From NCBI RefSeq assembly GCF_000507245.1, contig NC_023035.1, forward strand, positions 2,709,570 through 2,773,569: a stretch of DNA of 64,000 nucleotides. The letters run 5' to 3'. The translations under genes were made by a program, and so were the position numbers. This DNA comes from Salinispira pacifica (GTDB lineage Bacteria; Spirochaetota; Spirochaetia; DSM-27196; Salinispiraceae). Under the pieces are notes generated by a model, which was given only the letters and a program-made list of their open reading frames with translations, was not told the DNA's origin and did no database searches. Within the stretch, counting starts at the first letter, position 1. Each line of letters opens with the position of its first letter. Shown piece by piece: positions 1 to 8,333 of the stretch.

Positions 1-2454
1 CAGCACGTAGCGGCCCGTTTCGGTCTGCACCAGCTCAGAGGATCGGGGATTGTGAAACTCAATAATGTCGGTGAGTGGAAGAGAAAACAGAGAGTCCTGA
101 ACGGTGAACACAATGCCGTCGATAATGGCCAGAGTGAGGGGGATTTTTAAAATGAACTCTGTCCCTTCTCCTTCCACCGAGCTGATACTCACCTTCCCTC
201 TGAGTTTCTCGATATTTTTTTTCACCACATCCATTCCCACGCCTCTGCCGGAAATTTCCGACAGCTGAGCGGCAGTGGAGAACCCGGGCTCGAATATGAG
301 ATTGAACACCTCTTCATCGCCGAGATCATCGCCCTGATCGGCAATAATCCCCTTCTCCAGGCCTTTGTCCAGGATTTTCCGGCGATTCAATCCCTTACCG
401 TCATCGATAATTGAGATCCAGATCTCATTGCCTTCATAGCGGGCCGATAGAGTAAGGTTTCCTGCTCCATTCTTTCCACTGCTGCGGCGATCGGCGGCGG
501 TTTCAATGCCATGGTCAATTGCATTGCGGATAATATGAACCAGGGGATCGGATATTTCATCGATCACATTTCTGTCCATCTCCGTATCTTCACCGCTGAT
601 ATGCAGATGGATATCTTTGGAAAATTTCCGGCTGAGGTCCCTCACCAGTCTGCGCATTTTATTGAAAAGCCCATCCAGGGGAATCATCCTGATGGACATG
701 GTTAATTCCTGTATTTCCCGGGTGATTTTATTCAGGGATCCCGCAGCCCGGTTGAAATTTTCCAGGTTAAGCCCTTCCAGATCTTCGTTATGCAGAACCA
801 TGGACTCGGCGGTGATCAGTTCACCCACCAGGTTGAACAATCTGTCAAGTCTGCCGGTGTCCACCCGGATATCCTGCCGGGCATGTTTCTTTCCCTTTGC
901 AAGCTGCTTTTCAGCGGGAACCTGTTTTCCCTGACGCTCCAGGGCTGCGGCTATGTCCGACTCTTTCACAAGCCCCTTCTGAACAAGTATCTCCCCAACT
1001 TTCATATCCTGCTGCTGAAGGGCTTCATCCACCTGCTCCTGCTCCACCAGCTTCATATCGATCAGGATTTGACCCAGTTCGATATTCTCCTGCTGAAATC
1101 GGCTATCTCCGGGGGAGGCCCCGGTTGCTGCAGACGTCGGCTCCCGTTCTCCGGGGCTTCCGTCAGAGCGCTCAGCTGATGTTCCAGGGCCGGCCGAACC
1201 GTAGGCAGTCGGGATTTCAGCAGCAGCAGCAGTTGATTCCCGGGGAAGAACCAGACCGCTGCGGATGGCATCCACGGTTTTCAGAACAATAGAGATGTCG
1301 TCCTGCTCCAGAGTCTTCCCGGAACCCCGGAAGGTGTCCAGGAAGCTTTCCAGATCCATGCAGAGGGTTTCCGCATCGGCATACTGGAAGAATCCGGCAT
1401 TGCCCTTCACCGTATGGATGGCCCGGAACGCCTCATCGATGGATTCCGAGGCATCCTCTCCAGGCTCCAGATTCAGCAGACCGTTTTCCACCCGATCAAG
1501 AAGATCGCTGCTCTCGGAGATAAACCCTCCAAGCATCTGTTCGTCAAAAAGCTCCCCATATCCTTCGGGAATGACCGGCGGCGACGGTGTGAAAATATGA
1601 AACGGAGCATCCGCCGGTGCAGTACCGCTCGTTTTCCCTCCGGATGTACTTCCGGCCGTATGACCGGCATCTTCCGGATCACCCGGGGCCCGGGCCCTCC
1701 GGGACTCAAGCCTTGCGATAATACCGTCCACAGGCAATGTGCTGCCGGGTATGGTTTTCGCAGGCTTTCCGTTTTGTGCATCATACCATTCCTGGATTTC
1801 ATCCAACTGAGCAGCAAGAAGATCGGTTCCCTCAAGGAGAAGATCCGCCAGATCCGCATCCATGGATATCTGGCCCAGGCGTAAATCCTCCAGAAGATAT
1901 TCCATGCTGTGGGAAAGGCTCTGAATCCGCGGAAGATCCAGAAAGGAGGAAACCCCTTTGATGGTGTGCATTGCCCGGAAGATCTCCTCAACAATGGCAC
2001 GGTCTCCGCTGTTTTCAAAGCTGAGAATTCGCTCTTCTATATCATCCAGATGATTTCTGCCCTCAGCCAGAAAAGACGCGAGTACGTCCATATCAACAGA
2101 CGATTCTCCGGCGTCTTCGCCGTCTTTGGTTTCTTCGGTTTCTTCGGAAATTCCGGGCTCATCATCGGAAGCCCGGGAAGGAGGGGACGCCCCTTCTTCG
2201 GGGGATGTGGCGGGTTCACGGTACGCAGCGCTTTCAGATCCCTCCAGCTGGCGGATGATCCGGTCTTTCAGTTCACGGGGATCATTCGCTCTGCCGGTGG
2301 CAAGGAGAATGATCTGATCCCTGAGCATACTTATCTCATTGCTCCCGGGACTGTCCGGGTCGAGACTGTTCACGACATCTACAATCTCCGCTCCCGCAAG
2401 AAGATCACCGGGTTCAAAATCTTTTATGTGTGCAAGCAGCTCGTTCGGACTCAT
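1..2454 (-). CDS. cheA: Chemotaxis histidine kinase CheA, C-terminus beyond window
   Basis: Cytoplasmic kinase that phosphorylates CheY in response to receptors. The frame is open from the ATG at 2454 (preceded by GGAGAG) to base 1, 818 residues, and continues outside. Two HPt domains are visible, with phospho-acceptor His in AMHTIKG (about residue 163) and in AIHTVKG (about 347). At about 456-505 lie two tandem repeats (ELGQILIDMKLVEQEQVDEAL and KVGEILVQKGLVKESDIAAAL), separated by five residues, that resemble MshEN-type modules. The dimerisation and ATPase regions follow, with an N-box HIIRNAIDHGIE and G-box motifs GKGL and GRGVGMDVV. Last gene seen of a minus-strand operon, 99 bp after cheY. 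The second HPt and the inserted module are unusual; identity as CheA is secure. Confidence 0.95.
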   Translation of the reverse strand, partial: MSPNELLAHIKDFEPGDLLAGAEIVDVVNSLDPDSPGSNEISMLRDQIILLATGRANDPRELKDRIIRQLEGSESAAYREPATSPEEGASPPSRASDDEPGISEETEETKDGEDAGESSVDMDVLASFLAEGRNHLDDIEERILSFENSGDRAIVEEIFRAMHTIKGVSSFLDLPRIQSLSHSMEYLLEDLRLGQISMDADLADLLLEGTDLLAAQLDEIQEWYDAQNGKPAKTIPGSTLPVDGIIARLESRRARAPGDPEDAGHTAGSTSGGKTSGTAPADAPFHIFTPSPPVIPEGYGELFDEQMLGGFISESSDLLDRVENGLLNLEPGEDASESIDEAFRAIHTVKGNAGFFQYADAETLCMDLESFLDTFRGSGKTLEQDDISIVLKTVDAIRSGLVLPRESTAAAAEIPTAYGSAGPGTSAERSDGSPGEREPTSAATGASPGDSRFQQENIELGQILIDMKLVEQEQVDEALQQQDMKVGEILVQKGLVKESDIAAALERQGKQVPAEKQLAKGKKHARQDIRVDTGRLDRLFNLVGELITAESMVLHNEDLEGLNLENFNRAAGSLNKITREIQELTMSIRMIPLDGLFNKMRRLVRDLSRKFSKDIHLHISGEDTEMDRNVIDEISDPLVHIIRNAIDHGIETAADRRSSGKNGAGNLTLSARYEGNEIWISIIDDGKGLNRRKILDKGLEKGIIADQGDDLGDEEVFNLIFEPGFSTAAQLSEISGRGVGMDVVKKNIEKLRGKVSISSVEGEGTEFILKIPLTLAIIDGIVFTVQDSLFSLPLTDIIEFHNPRSSELVQTETGRYVL

Positions 2455-2553
2455 GTTTTCCAACTCTCTCCAGCTTCAACAATATATTTCCGCAGTATTC
2501 CGCTCACCGTCACTGCCGGTTATTCCGGCCCGGGCGCGGTGAACCTCCGACAA

Positions 2554-2919
2554 TCAGGATGACGTGAACATATTAATAATCTTCAGCAGCGATTGCTCTT
2601 CAAAGGGTTTCACCATCCAACCATTCACCCCCAGTTCTTTCCCGGCCTGTTTTTTGTCAGCTCCCGCCTCGGTGGTGAGAAAAATGACAGGTTTGGAGGA
2701 GAAACGGTCGTCTTTCTTGATCTCCCGGACGAAGGAAAACCCGTCCATATTGGGCATATTCACATCCACAATAAAAAGGTCTGCATCGGGATCTTCATTG
2801 AGCTTGTTCAGGGCATCCTGTCCGTCCTGGGCATCTCTCACCAGAAACCCGTTCTTCTCAAGAGATTTTTTCACCAGCATCCTGATGGTGGCCGAATCAT
2901 CAACACATACAACTGTCAT
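2554..2919 (-). CDS. cheY: Single-domain response regulator CheY
   Basis: Receiver protein of 121 residues that, when phosphorylated by CheA, acts on the flagellar switch. The acidic pair Asp7-Asp8, the phospho-acceptor Asp52 (VDVNMPNMDG), the Thr in FLTTEAG and Lys104 (VKPF) are all present, so it should be active. It covers one full receiver domain with no output domain. It sits between the chemoreceptor gene (31 bp gap) and cheA (99 bp gap) on the same strand. CheY is the simplest reading given its neighbours. Confidence 0.93.
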   Translation of the reverse strand: MTVVCVDDSATIRMLVKKSLEKNGFLVRDAQDGQDALNKLNEDPDADLFIVDVNMPNMDGFSFVREIKKDDRFSSKPVIFLTTEAGADKKQAGKELGVNGWMVKPFEEQSLLKIINMFTSS

Positions 2920-2950
2920 AGTAGCTACTCCTGTTTTTTATGAATTCCTG

Positions 2951-4345
2951 TCAGAACAGCGTTACATCGCCGCTGAGCTCAGGATCTTTACCGCTTGCTT
3001 CATCTTCCTTGAATTCAAGCCCCAGCACCGAGTATTCTTCTTTCACAGTGAGAAGGGATGCAATCATCGAGTGAAAGTTCCGAACCCTCTCCTCATGCTG
3101 CAGATCACCCTCGTCAGCCTCATTTTTCCGGATCTTGGATGTACTCAGTTCAAGCTCATCCCTGAATAACTCCACGATGGACACAATATGGCTGAGAATC
3201 TGGGAACCCGCATCCTGATATTGCAGATCCCGGATAATGGAATCCAGGGACGAGGTGACCGTGTCCGATAAGCCCTGGATCAGCCCCACACCCTCCTGAA
3301 CACCCTGGTTCTGACTGTTCAGAATTTGAATCATTTTGTGGAGCTCCTGCTGGTTGTTCTCCATTCGTTCGATTGAACTCTGAATTACCTCGTTCTGACG
3401 GTCCAGCCGGGCGCCGGATTCCTTCACCGAGTTGATCATCACCGTATTCAGCTTCCCTACGAATTCCTGGCTGGTTCCCGCAAGCTTCTGAATTTCCGAG
3501 GCGATCACCGCAAAGCCCCTTCCCGCTTCTCCGGCCCGGGCGGCTTCTATGGCGGTGTTAATGGCCAGAATATTGGTCTGCTCGGCAATCTCATTCATTT
3601 CACTGGCGAAGCCGTTTACAGTCTTCCGGGTTTCTTGCATATCCCGGACAATTTCCTGGAGGTTCTTCTGTATGAGATGGAATTCGCTGCTCAGCTGATC
3701 GTTCAGGGCCAGTTCCTCGGTTAATCCCTGAATATTTTTTTCAAGGCTTTGGTCGCCGCTGTTGATGTTCATAAGAAGTTCGCTGATATTTCTGCTCACA
3801 TCGTGGCTTTGATCGGCTATGGTAAATACCTGCTCAATGGCCGAGGCGGTTGAACCCTCCGAAGAATTATCCATGAGTCCTGCAAGACTTCTGGTTGAAC
3901 CCGAAGTAATCTCCAGCAGACGGGAGAGAACGGTGAATTCCTCCAGGGCCTTCCGCCATGCCTCCCCGGACTGCTCCCCCGGAGAATCTTCCGGGCCCGG
4001 GGTATCTTTTATGACAGACAGAGCGGCAGATGTGTCAGACAGAGCGGCAGATGACGCTGAACCGTTCACTCCGGTATTGTCAGAAGGGTCCCATCGCCGG
4101 GAATGCCCGGGACCGTACTCCGGCGGCAGCTCATGAGCATCCCCGTGAGCCTTCATATCCATATGACCTTCCGGAGAACTGTGTGCCCTCTCTCCCGCCT
4201 GATGTCTACGGCGGTATTCTCTTAGGGCAAGAAATATCAGAATAGCGCTTGCTGCAGAAGGAATGAGCTGAAAGAAGGTTCCTCCGAAGAACAGAAGGAG
4301 CAGATTCGAGAGAAGCAAAACTGAGCCGAGTGCGATTATCACCAT
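2951..4345 (-). CDS. Methyl-accepting chemotaxis protein with CheZ-like motif
   Basis: Chemoreceptor of 464 residues. The N-terminus has two closely spaced hydrophobic helices (about 2-20 and 25-42) with no room for a periplasmic sensor domain, then a variable polar stretch rich in His, Ser and Pro (about 45-125) and a cytoplasmic coiled-coil signalling domain. The hairpin tip is canonical ([18 protein letters not shown]). Near the C-terminus, [11 protein letters not shown] places Asp378 and Gln382 in the D-x-x-x-Q spacing of the CheZ phosphatase active site (QDLTGQ). Encoded between the ParA-type gene and cheY in the che operon. The receptor assignment is firm; the phosphatase idea is inference. 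Confidence 0.9.
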   Translation of the reverse strand: MVIIALGSVLLLSNLLLLFFGGTFFQLIPSAASAILIFLALREYRRRHQAGERAHSSPEGHMDMKAHGDAHELPPEYGPGHSRRWDPSDNTGVNGSASSAALSDTSAALSVIKDTPGPEDSPGEQSGEAWRKALEEFTVLSRLLEITSGSTRSLAGLMDNSSEGSTASAIEQVFTIADQSHDVSRNISELLMNINSGDQSLEKNIQGLTEELALNDQLSSEFHLIQKNLQEIVRDMQETRKTVNGFASEMNEIAEQTNILAINTAIEAARAGEAGRGFAVIASEIQKLAGTSQEFVGKLNTVMINSVKESGARLDRQNEVIQSSIERMENNQQELHKMIQILNSQNQGVQEGVGLIQGLSDTVTSSLDSIIRDLQYQDAGSQILSHIVSIVELFRDELELSTSKIRKNEADEGDLQHEERVRNFHSMIASLLTVKEEYSVLGLEFKEDEASGKDPELSGDVTLF

Positions 4346-4455
4346 TCAATTATTCCTGTAAACATATGTACCAATATAATCTCTGTTTTCACGTGTATTT
4401 AAAGTATCAGGGATGGAACATGAAATTTCAAACCGAATGTCTATTCAGATTAGGT

Positions 4456-5436
4456 TCAAGGTCCGGCTGCTATCTGTTCAAGTTCATCTTTCAGACCGTC
4501 CAGATCTTCATCCGCATCATACAGGCCTGGCTGGGCGAGATCATTGCCTTTAATGATTCTTCCTGCAATGTGACCCAGGCTCACCGAGGCGGGGCATTCA
4601 GGGTCGAATGCGCTTAAGGGTTTTTTTGATAGAATGGATTTATAACTATCCTCATACCGGGGAACATACCCGATGTACTCCAGGCTGATCCCCACATTTT
4701 TCCGGGTAACCTGACGCAGACGGGCTCCGAGATCAATATCATCACCTGATCGCCCCATATTGATAATCACCCTGTACCCCAGTCCTTCCATGAGTTCCCG
4801 TGCATGGTTTTCCGATTCAGTGGATATGCTGCCCAGCTCCCTGAGCAAACCGTTGAAGCTCAGCTGCGATCCTTCAATTCGGGAACTGAGATACTCATGA
4901 ACCCGTTGCCGCTCGGGGCTTTTCCGGGGGAATGCCCGGAGTATCAGCCGGTAGCAGGCCGCTTTCACAAAACCGTAGGCGTTGAGAATGGCGGTGGGTT
5001 CCGCACTGGTGACCACAATCCCCCGGGGAGACGACAAAAAAAAGTCCACGGTATTATAGGAAGCGCCGGCGCCCAGATCCAGAATGACATAATCGGCAAC
5101 CAGTCTGCCCAAATCCCTGATAATTCCCACCTTCCGGTAATAGGGAAGATTGGCAGCGCCGGGTATCATCTGATCTCCGGGAATAAAATAGAGCCGGGAA
5201 TACCGGGTGTCCACAATCAGATCTTCCAGATTGGATACACTGCCATTGATGTAGTTTCCTATTCCCGGGTTATTGTTGGGAACACCCACACAGCTGTGAA
5301 GATTGGCCCCGCCCAGGTCAAGATCAACCAGAACAACGGTGTGGCCCCTGCTGGCAATGAGATGTCCCAGGGAAGCGGAGATCAGCGTTTTACCAACTCC
5401 GCCCTTGCCGCTTGCGATGGGAATTATCCGGGTCAT
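4456..5436 (-). CDS. ParA/MinD-family ATPase of the chemotaxis operon
   Basis: P-loop ATPase of 326 residues. The deviant Walker A KGGVGKT lies near the N-terminus and VVLVDLDLGGANLH follows. This is the MinD/FlhG/ParA family, whose members position large complexes using ATP-dependent dimerisation on membrane or nucleoid. The C-terminal tail is acidic (DADEDLDGLKDELEQ); no obvious amphipathic membrane-targeting helix was seen. Its start overlaps the J-domain gene by four bases (ATGA), indicating translational coupling. Chemotaxis-linked ParA proteins (ParC in Vibrio, PpfA in Rhodobacter) place receptor arrays; the location here suggests the same role. FlhG is the alternative, but no flagellar genes are adjacent. 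Confidence 0.85.
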   Translation of the reverse strand: MTRIIPIASGKGGVGKTLISASLGHLIASRGHTVVLVDLDLGGANLHSCVGVPNNNPGIGNYINGSVSNLEDLIVDTRYSRLYFIPGDQMIPGAANLPYYRKVGIIRDLGRLVADYVILDLGAGASYNTVDFFLSSPRGIVVTSAEPTAILNAYGFVKAACYRLILRAFPRKSPERQRVHEYLSSRIEGSQLSFNGLLRELGSISTESENHARELMEGLGYRVIINMGRSGDDIDLGARLRQVTRKNVGISLEYIGYVPRYEDSYKSILSKKPLSAFDPECPASVSLGHIAGRIIKGNDLAQPGLYDADEDLDGLKDELEQIAAGP

Positions 5437-5945
5437 ATCCTGCCACCGCCCTTGCTGTATTTCCGGTTATGCCGATATTGCCTCAGGAGAAGGTCGTTCA
5501 GTTCCCGGGGAGTCATGAGCCCCTCCTTCAGAAAATATCTGCCGATGGGACCTTTAGATGTACGCCGCCAGCAGAGGGCTTCCACCAGCTGTTTCCACTG
5601 GATCCGGCCGCTGTAGAGAAGAAACTGGCCTAAAGGCAGGTGCACCCCCGGAATATCTCCGGGAGGTGGTGCAGGCGGTGAACCTGCTTCTTCAAGGCGG
5701 GTATCTGTACCATTATCCAGATAATCCAGAAGGCGCTCATACGAGTTACGAAGAATGATAAAAGATTCACTGCTCCCGACGGAGGAATCGGGATGCCGAT
5801 CCTTCACCCGTCTGCGATAGGCCGCTTTCAGCCTGGAGGAATTGAGAGTAGTCAAAAACGAACTGTCCACCTTCACGCTGCTGCCGAAAACCTCTCTTAC
5901 GTCTCTGAGCAGCTCAAGCGTCGATATTTTCGTACTGCTCGGCAT
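5433..5945 (-). CDS. J-domain protein with MshEN-like C-terminal module
   Basis: Small protein of 170 residues from ATG 5945 (GAGG nine bases upstream; a TTG one codon earlier is also possible). The N-terminal half resembles a J domain, with the HPD motif at about 51-53 (KDRHPDSS) and helix III after it, so it could recruit an Hsp70. A Pro-rich linker follows (about 90-100). The C-terminal part has two repeats (PLGQFLLYSGRIQWKQLVEAL and PIGRYFLKEGLMTPRELNDLL) like those in the CheA of this operon. It overlaps the end of cheW by 32 bp and the ParA-type gene by 4 bp. Function is not established. Confidence 0.75.
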   Translation of the reverse strand: MPSSTKISTLELLRDVREVFGSSVKVDSSFLTTLNSSRLKAAYRRRVKDRHPDSSVGSSESFIILRNSYERLLDYLDNGTDTRLEEAGSPPAPPPGDIPGVHLPLGQFLLYSGRIQWKQLVEALCWRRTSKGPIGRYFLKEGLMTPRELNDLLLRQYRHNRKYSKGGGRI

Positions 5946-6453
5946 CAAGAAGTTCCTCGTTTCCTACTACTTTTTCCACATCAAGAAGAATTTTCACCTG
6001 ATCCTGAACTTTTCCCAGTCCCTGAATGTAACGTTCCCGAACGCTCCCCGACTTGAAAGAAGGGGGCGGATCAATGTCCTTGGGGAGGATGTCCTGCACT
6101 TCATTCACGGTATCCACGATAAACCCGATGGATCCCTGATCCAGCCCCACAATAATAATGCAGGTCCTGTCATCATACTCTCTCTCAGGCATGTTGAACC
6201 GGATCCGTAAATCCATTACCGGAATAATTCTTCCCCGGAGGTTTATGATTCCCCGGATGAAATCCGGCAGATCGGGAACTTTGGTGATTTTCTGCAGTTC
6301 GATGATATCCGTCACGGTCATTATATTGAGACCGTAGGCTTCCTCACCCAGTTGAAACAGAAGATATTTATTCTGTTGGGTAGAATCATCGTCGTCATCC
6401 ACCAGAAACATTTCATCATCATTTTCACGTTTGGTCTGTTTGATATCCGACAT
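5914..6453 (-). CDS. cheW: Chemotaxis coupling protein CheW
   Basis: Scaffold protein of 179 residues that links receptors to CheA. The CheW fold is evident from KYLLFQLGEEAYGLNI, the segment IRGIINLRGRIIPVMDLR, and GFIVDTVNEVQDI. An acidic N-terminal extension of about 25 residues (FLVDDDDDSTQQ) precedes the domain. The start at 6453 follows GAGGAG at good spacing. First gene of the che operon, after a 126 bp gap from the upstream chemoreceptor gene. Its 3' end overlaps the J-domain gene. Confidence 0.93.
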   Translation of the reverse strand: MSDIKQTKRENDDEMFLVDDDDDSTQQNKYLLFQLGEEAYGLNIMTVTDIIELQKITKVPDLPDFIRGIINLRGRIIPVMDLRIRFNMPEREYDDRTCIIIVGLDQGSIGFIVDTVNEVQDILPKDIDPPPSFKSGSVRERYIQGLGKVQDQVKILLDVEKVVGNEELLDAEQYENIDA

Positions 6454-6510
6454 GACACTCTCCTCAAATTGCCGGAACCCGGGTGATTCGGAATGATTTC
6501 ACCACGGCAT

Positions 6511-6527
6511 ACCGGCGGGGATCCTGT
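6511..6527. repeat. 17-bp intergenic sequence shared with 56961-56977
   Basis: ACCGGCGGGGATCCTGT occurs here, upstream of cheW, and again at 56961-56977, both intergenic. At the second site it is half of a hairpin. Two copies could arise by chance in 64 kb, so significance is uncertain. Confidence 0.35.
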
Positions 6528-6579
6528 TGTATAGTATTACTCATGAAACTGCATAATGCAAAATCGCCGGGAAAGGACC

Positions 6580-8295
6580 TTATTCATCTCCGTCATTATC
6601 CAGCTCCTCCAGCTCCCATTCTCTCGGCTTCATTGCAGAGTTCAGCAGGGATTGGAGATAGGTGATGTGTCCCGGGGGATTTTTCGCATCCTGCAGCTCC
6701 TGCTTGATTTTCCGGTGGGCGTCAAACAGGTAGCGGCGGATATCTGCAATGGTTCCCTGGTTAAGTGTCCCCGATTCTCTAAGCTTCGTAATCTGCTCCT
6801 CCACTGATTCGGTCTGTTGGATTACTTCTGCAATATCCTCATCGATTTTCCCGCTCAGCCCGGTGATTTCCCGGGTTTTTTCCACCTCCGAGGAAATTGC
6901 CCTTTCCATTTCCTCCAGAGATGAATCCACCAGCCTGGAACGTTCCAGGATCAGGGAAAAATCCTCCTCCATATCAGCTGCGGAAGAACTCACGCCGGTA
7001 AGGGTTGCCACCCCTTCTTCCAGGGTTCGGCGCACCTGGAGAATGGTTTGAACAATTTCCGAAAGAGTGGTTTGGGCCTTCGTGTTGTTTTCTATATTTT
7101 TCTGAATGGTTTGCATGTTTTCATTCACCGTCTCACGAATTCTCACGGTATTCTGCCGGGCCTCCTGGGCCAGCTGACGGATCTCCCCTGCCAGAACCGC
7201 AAACCCTGCCCCGGCCTCGCCGGCTCCGGCAGCCTCAATTGCAGAGTTGATTGCCAGAAGATGGGTCCGGTCTGCAATGTCATCAATGATGGATATCATA
7301 TCAAACATTTTACCTGAGCTTTCTTCAAAGCGCTGATTTGATTCCTGCACTTCCCTGAACACAAGCTCGCCTTCCGCACCTTTTTCTTCAAGCAGAGCCA
7401 GCTCACGCCGTTTCCCTTCGAAATCCCCGGTAACGGAACTGATCTCGGAGTTCAGCCTGCTGATGATATCAGCTGAGTTGCGGATATTACCGTTCTGCTC
7501 AACAATCGTTTCATTCAGTGCATCCCTCTTTTTCTCCAGCTGCTCCTGAATTTCTCCGCTCTCCACGGTGTAGAGATTCAGCATGCTCAGCAGATCTATC
7601 ATCCCTTCCAGCTTGCTGTAGGTATTCTTAGTAACCCGGAAAACATCTGCCGTTTCGTCTTCGATGGCTCGCCCGAGAAGAGCATGGCTTTTCAGTTTTG
7701 CATGAATATGAATAATATCCCGGTTTGCAAGACTGGCCAAAATGGCCGTTTTCCGGTACTTCACCATGTGGCGTCGGAAAAAATGGTAATGAAGGAAAAA
7801 AATAAGGGAATACAGCAGCATGCCTGCCCCACTGCCGACATAGAGCAGAGGTTCAGTCATCAGCTCTGAAGAGGTAACGTATGTTGCTGCCAAGGCTGCG
7901 CAGGAAAAAAGCGTAAAAAATACACTGTATCTCCCGGGGTAATCGGCAAAATATACCAGAGGAATCACCAGCATATTCAGAAGCAGTAGGGAAATGAGTC
8001 CTTCAATGCCGCCGGCCCCTGCCTGGACGAAAAACCAGGATATAAGCAGTCCTGCGGTTCCCAGTACGAAACTGATTCTGTGACGGCGGCGAACCGATAC
8101 AGATTGGCGGCGAATAATACCGACAGTCAGGAGATCCCCGATGATCAATGGGAGCAAAATTCCCGCCGGTACAACTGCTGCCCGGAAAAGAAGCAGCACC
8201 CCGGAGGCCGCCTGAACAACGATTATCAGCCCCCAGTAAAGGGTTGAGAATATATTGCGTATTTTGAGATATTTTCCCTTTGGAACTTCCCGCAT
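6580..8295 (-). CDS. Multi-span methyl-accepting chemotaxis protein
   Basis: Chemoreceptor of 571 residues. Residues about 13-190 form roughly six hydrophobic segments with short loops, so the sensing unit is membrane-embedded rather than periplasmic. Cytoplasmic coiled coils follow. The hairpin tip reads [20 protein letters not shown], in which the two conserved arginines of the usual EAARAGExGRGFAV are glycines. The gene starts 38 bp after the sensor-kinase gene on the same strand, so the two are probably co-transcribed. The altered tip suggests unusual trimer or CheA/CheW contacts. Confidence 0.88.
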   Translation of the reverse strand: MREVPKGKYLKIRNIFSTLYWGLIIVVQAASGVLLLFRAAVVPAGILLPLIIGDLLTVGIIRRQSVSVRRRHRISFVLGTAGLLISWFFVQAGAGGIEGLISLLLLNMLVIPLVYFADYPGRYSVFFTLFSCAALAATYVTSSELMTEPLLYVGSGAGMLLYSLIFFLHYHFFRRHMVKYRKTAILASLANRDIIHIHAKLKSHALLGRAIEDETADVFRVTKNTYSKLEGMIDLLSMLNLYTVESGEIQEQLEKKRDALNETIVEQNGNIRNSADIISRLNSEISSVTGDFEGKRRELALLEEKGAEGELVFREVQESNQRFEESSGKMFDMISIIDDIADRTHLLAINSAIEAAGAGEAGAGFAVLAGEIRQLAQEARQNTVRIRETVNENMQTIQKNIENNTKAQTTLSEIVQTILQVRRTLEEGVATLTGVSSSAADMEEDFSLILERSRLVDSSLEEMERAISSEVEKTREITGLSGKIDEDIAEVIQQTESVEEQITKLRESGTLNQGTIADIRRYLFDAHRKIKQELQDAKNPPGHITYLQSLLNSAMKPREWELEELDNDGDE

Positions 8296-8333
8296 ACTTT
8301 AATTCTATGCATTCCCAGGGACAGTGCAACAGC

